DNA of 64,000 bases from assembly GCF_003852425.1 (NCBI RefSeq), contig NZ_QAJN01000002.1, positions 226,699 through 290,698 of the forward strand, read 5' to 3'. Of the stretch, positions 36,207 to 46,332 are shown piece by piece; positions within the stretch are counted from its first letter, which is position 1; each line of letters opens with the position of its first letter. The notes beneath the pieces are model-generated. The model made no database searches and was not told the DNA's origin. It saw nothing but the letters and a program-made list of their open reading frames with translations. Both the position numbers and the translations under genes were made by a program. Source of the stretch: Paucibacter sp. KBW04 (GTDB lineage: Bacteria > Pseudomonadota > Gammaproteobacteria > Burkholderiales > Burkholderiaceae_C).

Positions 36207-37945
36207 GCCAGCTTGGTCTTGAGCAGATCCAGCACCTCGGCCAAGCCCAGCTTGGTGGCTGCGCTGTCACGGCGGCCCTGGTACTCGACCTGGCCTTCTT
36301 TCAGACCGCGGTCTGAGATCACCACGCGATGCGGCACGCCCACCAACTCCCAGTCGGCAAACATGGCGCCGGGGCGCTCGCCGCGATCATCCAGCAAGAC
36401 ATCCACGCCCAGGGCTTGCAAGTCATCATGCAGCTGCTGCGCGGCGAGCTTGACCTCTTCGCTGCGATCCATTCCGATGGGGCAAACGACCACGGTGAAG
36501 GGCGCGATGGCCTCGGGCCAGATGATGCCGCGCTCGTCGTGGTTCTGCTCGATGGCTGCACCCAGGATGCGGGTCACGCCGATGCCGTAGCAGCCCATCA
36601 CCATATGCTGAGGCTTGCCGTTTTCGTCCAGGAAGGTGGCGTTCATGTCCTTGGAGTACTTGGTGCCCAAGAGGAAGACATGGCCCACCTCGATGCCGCG
36701 CTGGATGGCCAGCACGCCCTTGCCGTCGGGCGAGGGGTCACCGGCGACCACATTGCGGATGTCAGCCACCAGATCGGCCTCGGGCAGGTCACGACCCCAG
36801 TTGGCGCCGGTGAAGTGGAAGTCGGCCTGATTGGCGCCGCAGACGAAATCGCTCATCAGCGCGACCGTCCGGTCGGCCACCACCTTGACGGGTTTGAGCA
36901 GCTTGATCGGGCCCAGATAGCCGGGCTTGCTGCCGAAATGGTCTTCGATCTCGGCCACGGTGGCGAAGCGGAAGCCGTTCTTCAAGCCCTCGATCTTGCC
37001 GGCCTTGACCTCGTTCAGATCGTGATCGCCGCGCAGCAGCAGCAGCCAGATGGTGGACTTGACGATGGCACCGTCCTTGTCCAACTCATCACTGGCCAGC
37101 ACCAGGGACTTCACCGTCTGCGTCAGCGGCAGGCCCAACAGCGCCGCCACGTCTTCGCAAGTGCTCTTAGCGGGCGTGGCGGTCAGGGTCAGGTCTTGCG
37201 TCGCCGCGGCACGGGCAGGCAATAGCGCCACGCCTTCAGCCAATTCGATATTGGCGGCGTAGTCACTCGTGGGGCAGTAGACGATGGCGTCTTCGCCGGT
37301 GTCGGCGATGACCTGGAACTCATGCGAGAGCTCGCCCCCGATGGCGCCGGTGTCGGCCGCCACGGCGCGGAACTCCAGACCGAAGCGGCCGAAGATGCGC
37401 TGGTAGGCCGCGTACATATTCTGGTAGCTCACCGTCGCGGTGGCCACATCACGGTCGAAGGAGTAGGCGTCCTTCATGGTGAACTCGCGGCCGCGCATGA
37501 TGCCGAAGCGTGGGCGACGCTCGTCACGGAACTTGGTCTGGATGTGATAGAAATTCTTGGGCAGTTGCTTGTAGCTGCGCAGTTCCTGGCGGGCGATGTC
37601 GGTCATCACCTCTTCAGACGTGGGCTGGATGATGAAATCGCGGCCATGGCGGTCCTTCACCCGCAAGAGCTCCGGCCCCATCTTGTCGAAGCGACCGGTT
37701 TCCTGCCACAGCTCGGCCGGCTGCACCACGGGCATCAGCAGTTCCACCGCGCCGGCGCGATTCATCTCCTCGCGGATGATGGCCTCCACCTTGCGGATCA
37801 CGCGCAAGCCCATGGGCATGTAGTTGTAGATGCCGGCACCCAGGCGCTTGATCATGCCGGCTCGCATCATCAGCTTGTGGCTGACAACTTCGGCGTCGGC
37901 AGGGGCTTCTTTGAGCGTGGAAACGAAAAACTGGCTGGCTTTCAT
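36203..37945 (-). CDS. proS: Prolyl-tRNA synthetase (bacterial type)
   Basis: 580 aa class II synthetase. The N-terminus [20 protein letters not shown] leads into motif 1 and [20 protein letters not shown]. Motif 2 includes [21 protein letters not shown] YbaK-like INS editing domain for alanyl-tRNA(Pro) sits in the middle (about residues 230-390, [20 protein letters not shown]), and the anticodon-binding domain is C-terminal. It diverges from rppH across a 144-bp region and begins a coupled unit with the DUF418 and lytic transglycosylase genes. Confidence 0.97.
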   Translation of the reverse strand: MKASQFFVSTLKEAPADAEVVSHKLMMRAGMIKRLGAGIYNYMPMGLRVIRKVEAIIREEMNRAGAVELLMPVVQPAELWQETGRFDKMGPELLRVKDRHGRDFIIQPTSEEVMTDIARQELRSYKQLPKNFYHIQTKFRDERRPRFGIMRGREFTMKDAYSFDRDVATATVSYQNMYAAYQRIFGRFGLEFRAVAADTGAIGGELSHEFQVIADTGEDAIVYCPTSDYAANIELAEGVALLPARAAATQDLTLTATPAKSTCEDVAALLGLPLTQTVKSLVLASDELDKDGAIVKSTIWLLLLRGDHDLNEVKAGKIEGLKNGFRFATVAEIEDHFGSKPGYLGPIKLLKPVKVVADRTVALMSDFVCGANQADFHFTGANWGRDLPEADLVADIRNVVAGDPSPDGKGVLAIQRGIEVGHVFLLGTKYSKDMNATFLDENGKPQHMVMGCYGIGVTRILGAAIEQNHDERGIIWPEAIAPFTVVVCPIGMDRSEEVKLAAQQLHDDLQALGVDVLLDDRGERPGAMFADWELVGVPHRVVISDRGLKEGQVEYQGRRDSAATKLGLAEVLDLLKTKLA

Positions 37946-38089
37946 GGCGGCGCGGGACTCGGCAAAAAGGCTTGGCTGAACACAGCAAAACCCAGGGGTA
38001 TGGAAAGGGTGGGGTCAGGGTAAGCGAGGACGATGCCGGGGTGGCATCCCAATGCAATAATCAAACCAACTATAGATTCGAGGTTGATT

Positions 38090-38749
38090 ATGCTCGACCG
38101 TGAAGGGTTCCGCCCCAACGTCGGCATCATCCTGCTCAACCACCGGAATGAAGTGTTTTGGGGCAAACGCATCCGCACTCATTCTTGGCAGTTCCCGCAA
38201 GGGGGCATCAATTATGGCGAAACGCCTGAGCAGGCGATGTATCGCGAGCTCCACGAAGAAGTGGGGCTTGTGCCCGACCATGTGCGCATCATTGCGCGCA
38301 CCCGCGATTGGCTGCGTTATGAGGTGCCCGATCACTTCATAAGGCGCGATGCCCGTGGCCATTACCGTGGCCAAAAGCAGATCTGGTTCTTGTTGCAGCT
38401 GATGGGCCGCGACTCGGACATGAATCTGCGCGCCACCAATCACCCCGAGTTCGACGCTTGGCGCTGGAACGAGTACTGGGTGCCTCTGGACGCGGTCATC
38501 GAGTTCAAGCGCGGCGTCTACGAGAACGCGCTGACCGAGCTGGCCCGCTACCTGCCGCGCATCAACCAGCACAACCGCTATCTGCGCTCGGGCATGCGCC
38601 CGCACCATGGCGGAGGCGGGCAAAGGGCGGGAGATGCCAGTAACGCCGAAAGACCGCGGCATCGTCAAGCCGGCTTAGCGCCCGACAGCGGGGATGCGCC
38701 ACTGCCGCTGCAAGAGCCCGGCAGCGGGATCGCTGAGTCGCAAGACTGA
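38090..38749 (+). CDS. rppH: RNA pyrophosphohydrolase RppH
   Basis: 219 aa from ATG 38090 ([17 protein letters not shown]). Nudix hydrolase that converts 5'-triphosphate mRNA ends to monophosphates and triggers decay. The Nudix box [20 protein letters not shown] starts near residue 38. [14 protein letters not shown] and [13 protein letters not shown] are typical of RppH. The C-terminal 50 residues are Gly/Ala/Pro-rich and extend beyond the E. coli protein. The frame is open 19 codons upstream, but ATG 38090 has a GAGG ribosome-binding site and gives the conserved start. It ends at a strong terminator. Confidence 0.96.
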   Translation: MLDREGFRPNVGIILLNHRNEVFWGKRIRTHSWQFPQGGINYGETPEQAMYRELHEEVGLVPDHVRIIARTRDWLRYEVPDHFIRRDARGHYRGQKQIWFLLQLMGRDSDMNLRATNHPEFDAWRWNEYWVPLDAVIEFKRGVYENALTELARYLPRINQHNRYLRSGMRPHHGGGGQRAGDASNAERPRHRQAGLAPDSGDAPLPLQEPGSGIAESQD

Positions 38750-38765
38750 ACGCTTTGTTGCAAGC

Positions 38766-38794
38766 AAAAAGCCGACCCAGGGGTCGGCTTTTTT
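38766..38794. terminator. Bidirectional terminator between rppH and proB
   Basis: A 12-bp perfect stem AAAAAGCCGACC (38766-38777) / GGTCGGCTTTTT with loop CAGG and a T-run. The A-run on the left side makes it equally good for proB on the minus strand. Confidence 0.93.
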
Positions 38795-38813
38795 CATTTC
38801 GCTGAGGCTTGGA

Positions 38814-41029
<2,216 letters not shown>

Positions 41030-41144
41030 CTAAGCCTTGTTCGCTTTGAAAGCGGCTGCAGGGACTGGCGCTGGGCCAATGCCTAATTTTAGAGCAAGCC
41101 GAGTCTACGGAACCCGCTGCTGCCGATGTCAGCCGCAAAAAGCA

Positions 41145-41168
41145 AAAGCCCCGGCGAGCCGGGGCTTT
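41145..41168 (-). terminator. Terminator of the rplU-rpmA unit
   Basis: Arms AAAGCCCCGGC (41145-41155) and GCCGGGGCTTT (41158-41168) form an 11-bp palindrome with a two-base centre. On the minus strand it is followed by TTGCTTTTT, an effective terminator upstream of obg. It separates ribosomal protein transcription from obg-proB. Confidence 0.85.
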
Positions 41169-41228
41169 GGGTCGCCGGCGGGCGGCTACTGCCCCCATCG
41201 GCGATAAGTGTCGTCGCTCGTCTAAAAA

Positions 41229-41486
41229 TTAGACAGGGGTGACGAACACGGTTTGGCGGCTCTTCTCACCCTTGATGGCGAACGACACTTGGCCGTCGAC
41301 CAGAGCGAACAGCGTGTGGTCCTTGCCGATGCCGACATTGGTGCCGGGATGGAACTTGGTACCGCGCTGGCGCACGATGATGGAACCTGCAGAGATGGTC
41401 TGGCCGCCGAAGGCCTTCACACCGAGCATCTTAGGTTTGGAGTCGCGGCCGTTCCGTGTGGAACCGCCGCCCTTTTTCTGTGCCAT
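41229..41486 (-). CDS. rpmA: 50S ribosomal protein L27
   Basis: 85 aa, the full bacterial L27. [20 protein letters not shown] is the flexible N-terminus that reaches the peptidyl-transferase centre, and there is no Firmicutes-type cleavable leader. [20 protein letters not shown] and [16 protein letters not shown] are invariant-looking core motifs. An AAGGAG Shine-Dalgarno lies seven bases before ATG. It lies 46 bp behind rplU. Confidence 0.98.
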   Translation of the reverse strand: MAQKKGGGSTRNGRDSKPKMLGVKAFGGQTISAGSIIVRQRGTKFHPGTNVGIGKDHTLFALVDGQVSFAIKGEKSRQTVFVTPV

Positions 41487-41532
41487 GGATTAGCTCCTTG
41501 AACTGTTAGCGAAGAAGGGAGACAGGCTTGGC

Positions 41533-41844
41533 TCAGCCGTTCACCGTGCTGATCAACAGCTCGGTGAAGTTCTGGCGGTGGCCCTGACTCTTCTTGTAGT
41601 GCTTACGACGGCGCAGCTTGAAGATGCGCACTTTGTCGTGCCTACCGTGAGCCACAACTGTGGCGGAAACGCTTGCGCCCGCAACCAAGGGAGTGCCAAC
41701 CTTCAATTCAGCGCCGTTGCCGACAGCCAAAATTTGGTCGATCACAATCTCTTGGCCAACATCCGCAGCAATCTGTTCTATCTTGATCTTTTCGCCGGCA
41801 GCAACTTTGTATTGCTTACCGCCGGTTTTTATGACCGCGTACAT
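41533..41844 (-). CDS. rplU: 50S ribosomal protein L21
   Basis: 103 aa. [20 protein letters not shown] is the hallmark start, and [20 protein letters not shown] is the signature near the C-terminus that contacts 23S rRNA. It is cotranscribed with rpmA. Its promoter lies about 150 bp upstream, giving a structured leader (see separate entry). A GAAAGGG ribosome-binding site precedes ATG. Confidence 0.98.
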   Translation of the reverse strand: MYAVIKTGGKQYKVAAGEKIKIEQIAADVGQEIVIDQILAVGNGAELKVGTPLVAGASVSATVVAHGRHDKVRIFKLRRRKHYKKSQGHRQNFTELLISTVNG

Positions 41845-42024
41845 ATCAGCCCTTTCAATTAAACCTATCTGTCACTCGGGACTCAAAGCTCGCCGGTGAA
41901 GTACCGCTCCCGAAAAAGCAAGCCCTCAAACCACGCACTCGAATCCCTTGCACCCAGACCTATACCCTGCAACCTTAAAAGTAGCAGAGCCCGCGAGTGT
42001 AGCACGGATTGCGCAACTCGCAAG
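41845..42024 (-). promoter_or_regulatory. rplU promoter and structured leader
   Basis: On the minus strand an extended -10 TGCTACACT (TACACT at 41996-42001) has CTTGCG 17 bp upstream (42019-42024). Transcription from about 41989 gives a leader near 145 nt. A long-range stem pairs GGGATTCGAG (about 41937-41946) with CTTTGAGTCCC (about 41878-41888) with some G-U pairs, enclosing a small CGGT/ACCG hairpin. Such leaders can mediate feedback by ribosomal proteins; that role here is only inferred. Confidence 0.45.
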
Positions 42025-42106
42025 CAAGATTGCCAAGACCCGGCCTGGAGCGACGGGCCGCGCCGACAAAGCAGCGCAGCCTGGGAAACGCCCTCCCCGC
42101 TGTTCC

Positions 42107-42112
42107 TATAAT
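42107..42112 (+). promoter_or_regulatory. -10 element of ispB
   Basis: A perfect TATAAT lies 28 bases before the ispB start; no good -35 is visible at the expected spacing. With the divergent rplU promoter it shares the 296-bp rplU-ispB intergenic region. Confidence 0.5.
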
Positions 42113-42140
42113 CACACTTTCGTCCCAATGAGAGCCGAGA

Positions 42141-43145
42141 GTGCACGCTGCGTCTGCTTCGTCCCCCTCCACCCGTCCCGCCCTGAGCGAGGCACTCACC
42201 ACCCTGGCAGCAGAAATGCTGGAAGTGGATGCCGTGATTGCCCAGCGCCTGAGCTCGGACGTCGCGCTGATCAATCAGATCGCGGGTTATATCGTGCACG
42301 CCGGTGGCAAGCGCATGCGTCCCAAGTTGGTGTTGCTGTTCGCCAATGCCCTGGGCTACGACAAGCCTGGCCGCTTTGAGCTGGCCGCCGTGGTGGAATT
42401 CATCCACACCGCCACCTTGCTACACGACGACGTGGTGGACGAGTCCTCGATGCGCCGCGGCAAGAAGACCGCCAATGCCTTGTTCGGCAATGCCGCCAGC
42501 GTGCTGGTGGGCGACTTCCTCTATTCGCGCGCCTTCCAGATGATGGTGTCGGTGAACCGCATGCGGGTGCTAGACGTCTTGGCCGAGGCGACCAATGTGA
42601 TCGCCGAAGGTGAAGTCCTGCAGCTGATGAATATGCACGATCCGGACATCACGGTCGAAAGCTATTTGCGCGTCATCCGCTACAAGACCGCCAAGCTGTT
42701 TGAAGCCAGCGCGCGCCTGGGCGCGGTGCTGGCCGAGGCCAGCCCGGAGGTGGAAGAAGCCTGCGCCGGTTATGGCCGCGCCCTGGGCACCGCCTTCCAG
42801 CTGATCGACGATGTGCTGGACTACGAAGGCGATAGCGCCGCTCTGGGCAAGAACGTGGGCGACGATTTGCGCGAAGGCAAGACCACATTGCCCCTGCTGA
42901 TCGCCATGGAACGCAGCACACCCGAGCAGCGCGCGCTGCTGCGCCACGCCATCGAACATGGCGAGCAAGAAAAGCTCAGCGAGATCGTCGACATCGTGCG
43001 CTCCACCGGCGCGCTCGAAGCCACTCGCGAGGCCGCAAGAGCCGAGGCCAAGTTGGCAAAAGATTGCCTGAAGCTGCTGCCTGCCAATAAGTGGCGTGAA
43101 TCTCTGCTAGAATTTGCGGCTCAGTCGGTTGAGCGGTCCTTCTAA
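42141..43145 (+). CDS. ispB: Octaprenyl diphosphate synthase
   Basis: 334 aa from GTG 42141. Trans-polyprenyl synthase that makes the side chain of ubiquinone. The first aspartate-rich motif appears in LLHDDVVDESSMRRGKKTAN and the second in QLIDDVLDYEGDSAALGKN. GGKRMRPKLVLLFANALGYD is the conserved substrate-binding helix. The extra 20 residues before AEMLEVDAVIAQRL are low in complexity, so an internal start is possible, but no better candidate has a ribosome-binding site. It is divergent from rplU as in many proteobacteria. The 3' end contains a promoter-like TGCTAGAAT for the tRNA-Pro that follows. Confidence 0.95.
   Translation: MHAASASSPSTRPALSEALTTLAAEMLEVDAVIAQRLSSDVALINQIAGYIVHAGGKRMRPKLVLLFANALGYDKPGRFELAAVVEFIHTATLLHDDVVDESSMRRGKKTANALFGNAASVLVGDFLYSRAFQMMVSVNRMRVLDVLAEATNVIAEGEVLQLMNMHDPDITVESYLRVIRYKTAKLFEASARLGAVLAEASPEVEEACAGYGRALGTAFQLIDDVLDYEGDSAALGKNVGDDLREGKTTLPLLIAMERSTPEQRALLRHAIEHGEQEKLSEIVDIVRSTGALEATREAARAEAKLAKDCLKLLPANKWRESLLEFAAQSVERSF
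43105..43113 (+). promoter_or_regulatory. Possible extended -10 promoter of tRNA-Pro
   Basis: TGCTAGAAT lies inside the ispB 3' end, about 105 bases before the tRNA. It has the extended -10 form but no clear -35. Confidence 0.35.
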
Positions 43146-43218
43146 GAAGATCCATCACCAGCTTGACTGAAGAGTTCGAGCCGGCGCTTCCGCCGAGCCC
43201 ATCGGACACACAAAAAAT

Positions 43219-43295
43219 CGGGGTGTAGCTTAGCCTGGTAGAGCGCTACGTTCGGGACGTAGAGGCCGGAGGTTCGAATCCTCTCACCCCGACCA
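43219..43295 (+). tRNA. tRNA-Pro (anticodon CGG)
   Basis: 77 nt with CCA encoded. Acceptor CGGGGTG pairs with CACCCCG, and the C1-G72 start with A73 is typical of bacterial tRNA-Pro. The D arm is AGCTTAGCCTGGTAGAGC, the anticodon stem CTACG/CGTAG encloses TTCGGGA with CGG at 43253-43255, and the T arm is GGAGGTTCGAATCCTCT. It reads CCG codons, abundant in this high-GC genome. Confidence 0.96.
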
Positions 43296-43304
43296 AACAA
43301 AAAA

Positions 43305-43341
43305 CAAAGAGCCCAAGTGAGTCCTTCACTTGGGCTCTTTG
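43305..43341 (+). terminator. Terminator after tRNA-Pro
   Basis: A 16-bp perfect stem CAAAGAGCCCAAGTGA / TCACTTGGGCTCTTTG with a five-base loop, ten bases after the tRNA. It ends in TTTG, so the T-run is short but the stem is very stable. Confidence 0.88.
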
Positions 43342-43414
43342 CATTTGAGTTTGCAAGCAGCGCAGCAAAGCTGGCCGCCCCTACAATCCGCGCCAAACTG
43401 ATGGAGCCCCCAGC

Positions 43415-44017
43415 ATGTCTGCGCCGATTGATTTCTACTTCGACTTTGCCTCGCCCTACGGCTATATCGCCTCCGCCGCGATCGACAAGATCGCCGAGCG
43501 GCACGGCCGCGCCGTCAACTGGCATGCCATCGTGCTGGACGCCAATTTCACCTCGCTGGAGCGCATCCGCATCCCCAGCAGCGTGATGCGCAGCGAGTAC
43601 ATCAAGCGCGACGCCGAACGCCTGGCCGCTTACGAGGGCATTCGCTACAAGACGCCCTCCACCCTGGGCCTGCACACCGAGCAAGCGGCGCGCATCTTCC
43701 ACTGGGTGAACGACCGCAGCCCCGAGCAAGGCCGAGGCTTTGCGCAACGTGTGCTGCAAGCTTACTTCGTCGATGACCGCAATATCGCGGCGACCGAGGT
43801 GCTGCAAGAGATCGCTCTTGAGCTGGGCGTCTCGGAGGAAGACTTCCACGAGGCCAGCAGCGCCTCCGCCAGCCGCGCACGCCTGAAGGCCGAGGTCGAT
43901 ATGGCAGAAGCCCGCGGCGTCTTCGGCTCCCCCTTCTTCATCGTCGAGGGCGAGCGTTTCTGGGGCAATGACCGCCTGCCTCAGTTGGAGCGCTGGCTGG
44001 CCAACGGCCCCTATTAA
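43415..44017 (+). CDS. 2-hydroxychromene-2-carboxylate isomerase/DsbA-family protein
   Basis: 200 aa. Thioredoxin-fold with a helical insertion (GST kappa/HCCA isomerase type). The N-terminus IDFYFDFASPYGYIASAAID has the active-site serine in place of the DsbA cysteines. TPSTLGLHTEQAARIFHWV and GVFGSPFFIVEGERFWGNDR (the cis-proline region) are typical. Known members isomerise 2-hydroxychromene-2-carboxylate in naphthalene catabolism or use glutathione on other substrates. No aromatic catabolic genes surround it, so the substrate is unknown. It stands alone behind the tRNA-Pro terminator. Confidence 0.88.
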   Translation: MSAPIDFYFDFASPYGYIASAAIDKIAERHGRAVNWHAIVLDANFTSLERIRIPSSVMRSEYIKRDAERLAAYEGIRYKTPSTLGLHTEQAARIFHWVNDRSPEQGRGFAQRVLQAYFVDDRNIAATEVLQEIALELGVSEEDFHEASSASASRARLKAEVDMAEARGVFGSPFFIVEGERFWGNDRLPQLERWLANGPY

Positions 44018-44042
44018 GGCGAACTAAGACTGGCCGCTGCCC

Positions 44043-44300
44043 TTACTTGGGCAGCAGGCCAGCGGCCAGGCTGCGCAGTGCGGCTGCATCCAAGGTCTTG
44101 CCCGGCTGAGCCTCGCAGATCTGCGCCACCCGCTTGAGCAGGCCGGCGGCAAAGCGGTGGGCGGCGGCCAGCGTTTCTTCGTCGGTGTCGTAGGTATCGT
44201 AGGCCTCGACGGCAACGCCGCTGTCGGAGGCGAGATGCTTGACGTCGATCTTGCCTGAAACGTTGCCTTTGGCGTTGTTGTTGGGGGGCGTGCTGGCCAT
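44043..44300 (-). CDS. Small hypothetical protein
   Basis: 85 aa. MASTPPNNNAKGNVSGKIDV at the start is polar and likely flexible. A tract AYDTYDTDEETLAAAH is followed by an amphipathic C-terminal half with two cysteine-poor helices (FAAGLLKRVAQICEAQPGKT, LRSLAAGLLPK). There is no signal or membrane helix. An AGGAG Shine-Dalgarno seven bases before ATG supports expression. I do not recognise a family. It is convergent with the isomerase gene (25-bp gap). Confidence 0.6.
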   Translation of the reverse strand: MASTPPNNNAKGNVSGKIDVKHLASDSGVAVEAYDTYDTDEETLAAAHRFAAGLLKRVAQICEAQPGKTLDAAALRSLAAGLLPK

Positions 44301-44630
44301 GTTGAACTCCTGTTATCGGGCGCTTACTGTAAGGGCTGGGGCCGAGCAAGGCGCACACGCAGCGCACAAGCCCATGCAACGTACATCCCAGGCACCGGGG
44401 GTCAGGTCTTGCCAGCTGCGCACCAAGCACGATGAGCCCCCTAAGCTTGGGGGGCTCTGGGCCGCAGGAATCCGAGGGCTCTGTCGAATTTGCCACGCGG
44501 CCCTCGTCTTTGCGCGATCTACGCACAAATAGCCTTCACGTCACGGACGCCTCTGACCGATAGCCCCACTCACGGGGAGCATCTCGACGACTGCAAGAGA
44601 ACAGCGCGAGATCTGTGAGGAGTTAGAGCT
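44301..44630. other. Intergenic region with a 24-bp near-perfect palindrome
   Basis: No gene is supported. The main feature is GAGCCCCCTAAGCTT then GGGGGGCTC (44434-44457), palindromic over 24 bp with one T-G pair. It lies between the divergent small hypothetical gene and the chemoreceptor gene. CCGATAG near 44569-44575 recalls a sigma-28 -10 element, but no matching -35 was found, so flagellar-type regulation is not claimed. Confidence 0.4.
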
Positions 44631-46298
44631 ATGTCTTTCAGTCAGCCACTGGGCCTGCCGCAGCCCTTCAAGGTGCCCGAAGAATTCACCCGTTTCAAAG
44701 CCGCCAAGGGCGAAGGCTATTTCAGCCATCATGGCCTGTGGGCCCCGGGTGTGCGGGTCTTCAGAAACATGGGCTTCAAGGCCAAGGCCAGCGTGATCTG
44801 CCTGGGCTTTATGTTGCCGATGCTGGCCTTGATGATCTGGCTTTTGCAAGCGCTCAGCGAGCAAGCCATGCAGTCCCGCATGGACGCCACCCGCCAGCAT
44901 GTGGAAGTGGCGCACGGCATTCTGAGCTGGGCCTATACCCAGGAAACCGATGGCAAGCTAAGCCGCGAGCAGGCCCAGACTCTGGCCAAGCAAGAGATTG
45001 CCAAGCTGCGCTACAACGAGCGCGAGTACTACTGGATCAACGATATGCAGCCTCGCATGGTCATGCACCCGACCAAGCCCGAGCTGGATGGCAAGGATTT
45101 GTCGAACAACAAAGATCCCAATGGTTTCGCCCTCTTCAACGCCTTCGTCGCCAAGGTCAAGGAGTCGGGCAAGGGCTTTGTGGCCTACCAATGGCCCAAG
45201 CCGGGCAGCGACAAGCCGGTGGACAAACTCTCCTATGTGCAAGGCTTTGAGCCCTGGGGCTGGATCGTGGGCACTGGCATCTATATCGACGATTTGCGCG
45301 CAGCCACCTTGCGCCGGGTGGAGTTGTCGGCGGGGATCGCGGCCTTTGTGCTGCTGGGCACCGGCTATCTCTTCCTGAGCTTTTACCGCGTCATGAACGG
45401 CGGCCTGGTGGAAACCCGCCGCCATCTGCAGGCCATGAGCAGCGGCGATCTGACCACCACACCCAAGCCCTGGGGGCGCGATGAAATCTCCCAGCTGATG
45501 CATGAGCTCAGCGAGATGCAGGGCTCGCTGCGCGAGATGGTGCGCGGGGTGCGGGCCTCCAGCCACAAGATCCTGCACTCCAGCAGCGAGATCACCCACG
45601 GTGCAGAAGATCTGTCGGCCCGGACCGAACAAGCCGCGGCGAACCTGGAGGAATCGGCCGCCTCGATGGAGCAGATCAGCGCCACCGTCAAACAGTCGGC
45701 CGCCCTCACCGCCGATGCCTCCCAGGTGGCGCGCCGCAATGCCGATGTGGCCCGCGACGGTGCTCGTGTGATCGAGGAAGTGGCCCAGACCATGGACGGC
45801 ATACGCGGTGCCTCGGCCCGCATCGGCGAGATCATCGGTACGGTGGACTCCATCGCCTTCCAGACCAATATCCTGGCCCTGAACGCCGCCGTCGAAGCCG
45901 CCCGGGCCGGCGAACAAGGGCGCGGTTTTGCGGTGGTGGCCAGCGAGGTGCGCATGCTGGCCCAGCGCAGCGCCGATGCGGCCAAGGAAATCAAGGGCCT
46001 GATCGGCAGCAGCGTGGAGCAGGTCGAGACCGGTTCGGCCATCGTGCGTCGCGCCGGCCAAACCATGGCCGACATCGTCAGCGCCTCCCAGCAGGTGGAC
46101 CAGGTGCTGGACGAGATCGCCGGTGGCGCCCGTGAGCAAAGTCTGGGCATCAACCAGATCGGTCAGGCCGTGGCCGAGTTGGACCGCATGACCCAGCAAA
46201 ACGCCGCCCTGGTCGAAGAAACCGTGGCCGCCGCCGCCGCCATGCAGCGCCAGGCCCAAGGGCTGGCCGGCCAGGTCGAGCGCTTCAACTTGCCCTGA
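44631..46298 (+). CDS. Methyl-accepting chemotaxis protein with sCache domain
   Basis: 555 aa chemoreceptor. A cytoplasmic N-terminal extension (residues 1-54, including [15 protein letters not shown]) precedes TM1 (about 55-76). The periplasmic single-Cache domain spans about 80-215 ([35 protein letters not shown]). TM2 is at about 222-243, then HAMP and a long signalling domain with [20 protein letters not shown] and [20 protein letters not shown]. There is no C-terminal NWETF-like CheR tether. An AGGAG ribosome-binding site lies nine bases before ATG. The ligand is unknown; sCache domains often bind small organic acids. It is convergent with the giant kinase gene, 34 bp apart. Confidence 0.95.
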   Translation: MSFSQPLGLPQPFKVPEEFTRFKAAKGEGYFSHHGLWAPGVRVFRNMGFKAKASVICLGFMLPMLALMIWLLQALSEQAMQSRMDATRQHVEVAHGILSWAYTQETDGKLSREQAQTLAKQEIAKLRYNEREYYWINDMQPRMVMHPTKPELDGKDLSNNKDPNGFALFNAFVAKVKESGKGFVAYQWPKPGSDKPVDKLSYVQGFEPWGWIVGTGIYIDDLRAATLRRVELSAGIAAFVLLGTGYLFLSFYRVMNGGLVETRRHLQAMSSGDLTTTPKPWGRDEISQLMHELSEMQGSLREMVRGVRASSHKILHSSSEITHGAEDLSARTEQAAANLEESAASMEQISATVKQSAALTADASQVARRNADVARDGARVIEEVAQTMDGIRGASARIGEIIGTVDSIAFQTNILALNAAVEAARAGEQGRGFAVVASEVRMLAQRSADAAKEIKGLIGSSVEQVETGSAIVRRAGQTMADIVSASQQVDQVLDEIAGGAREQSLGINQIGQAVAELDRMTQQNAALVEETVAAAAAMQRQAQGLAGQVERFNLP

Positions 46299-46332
46299 GG
46301 CCAGCGCCGGCGGCAAGCCGCTCAGCCTTCGT

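Noticed and set aside
44560..44580. Sigma-28-like CCGATAG before the chemoreceptor
   Set aside because: No TAAA-type -35 at the required spacing.
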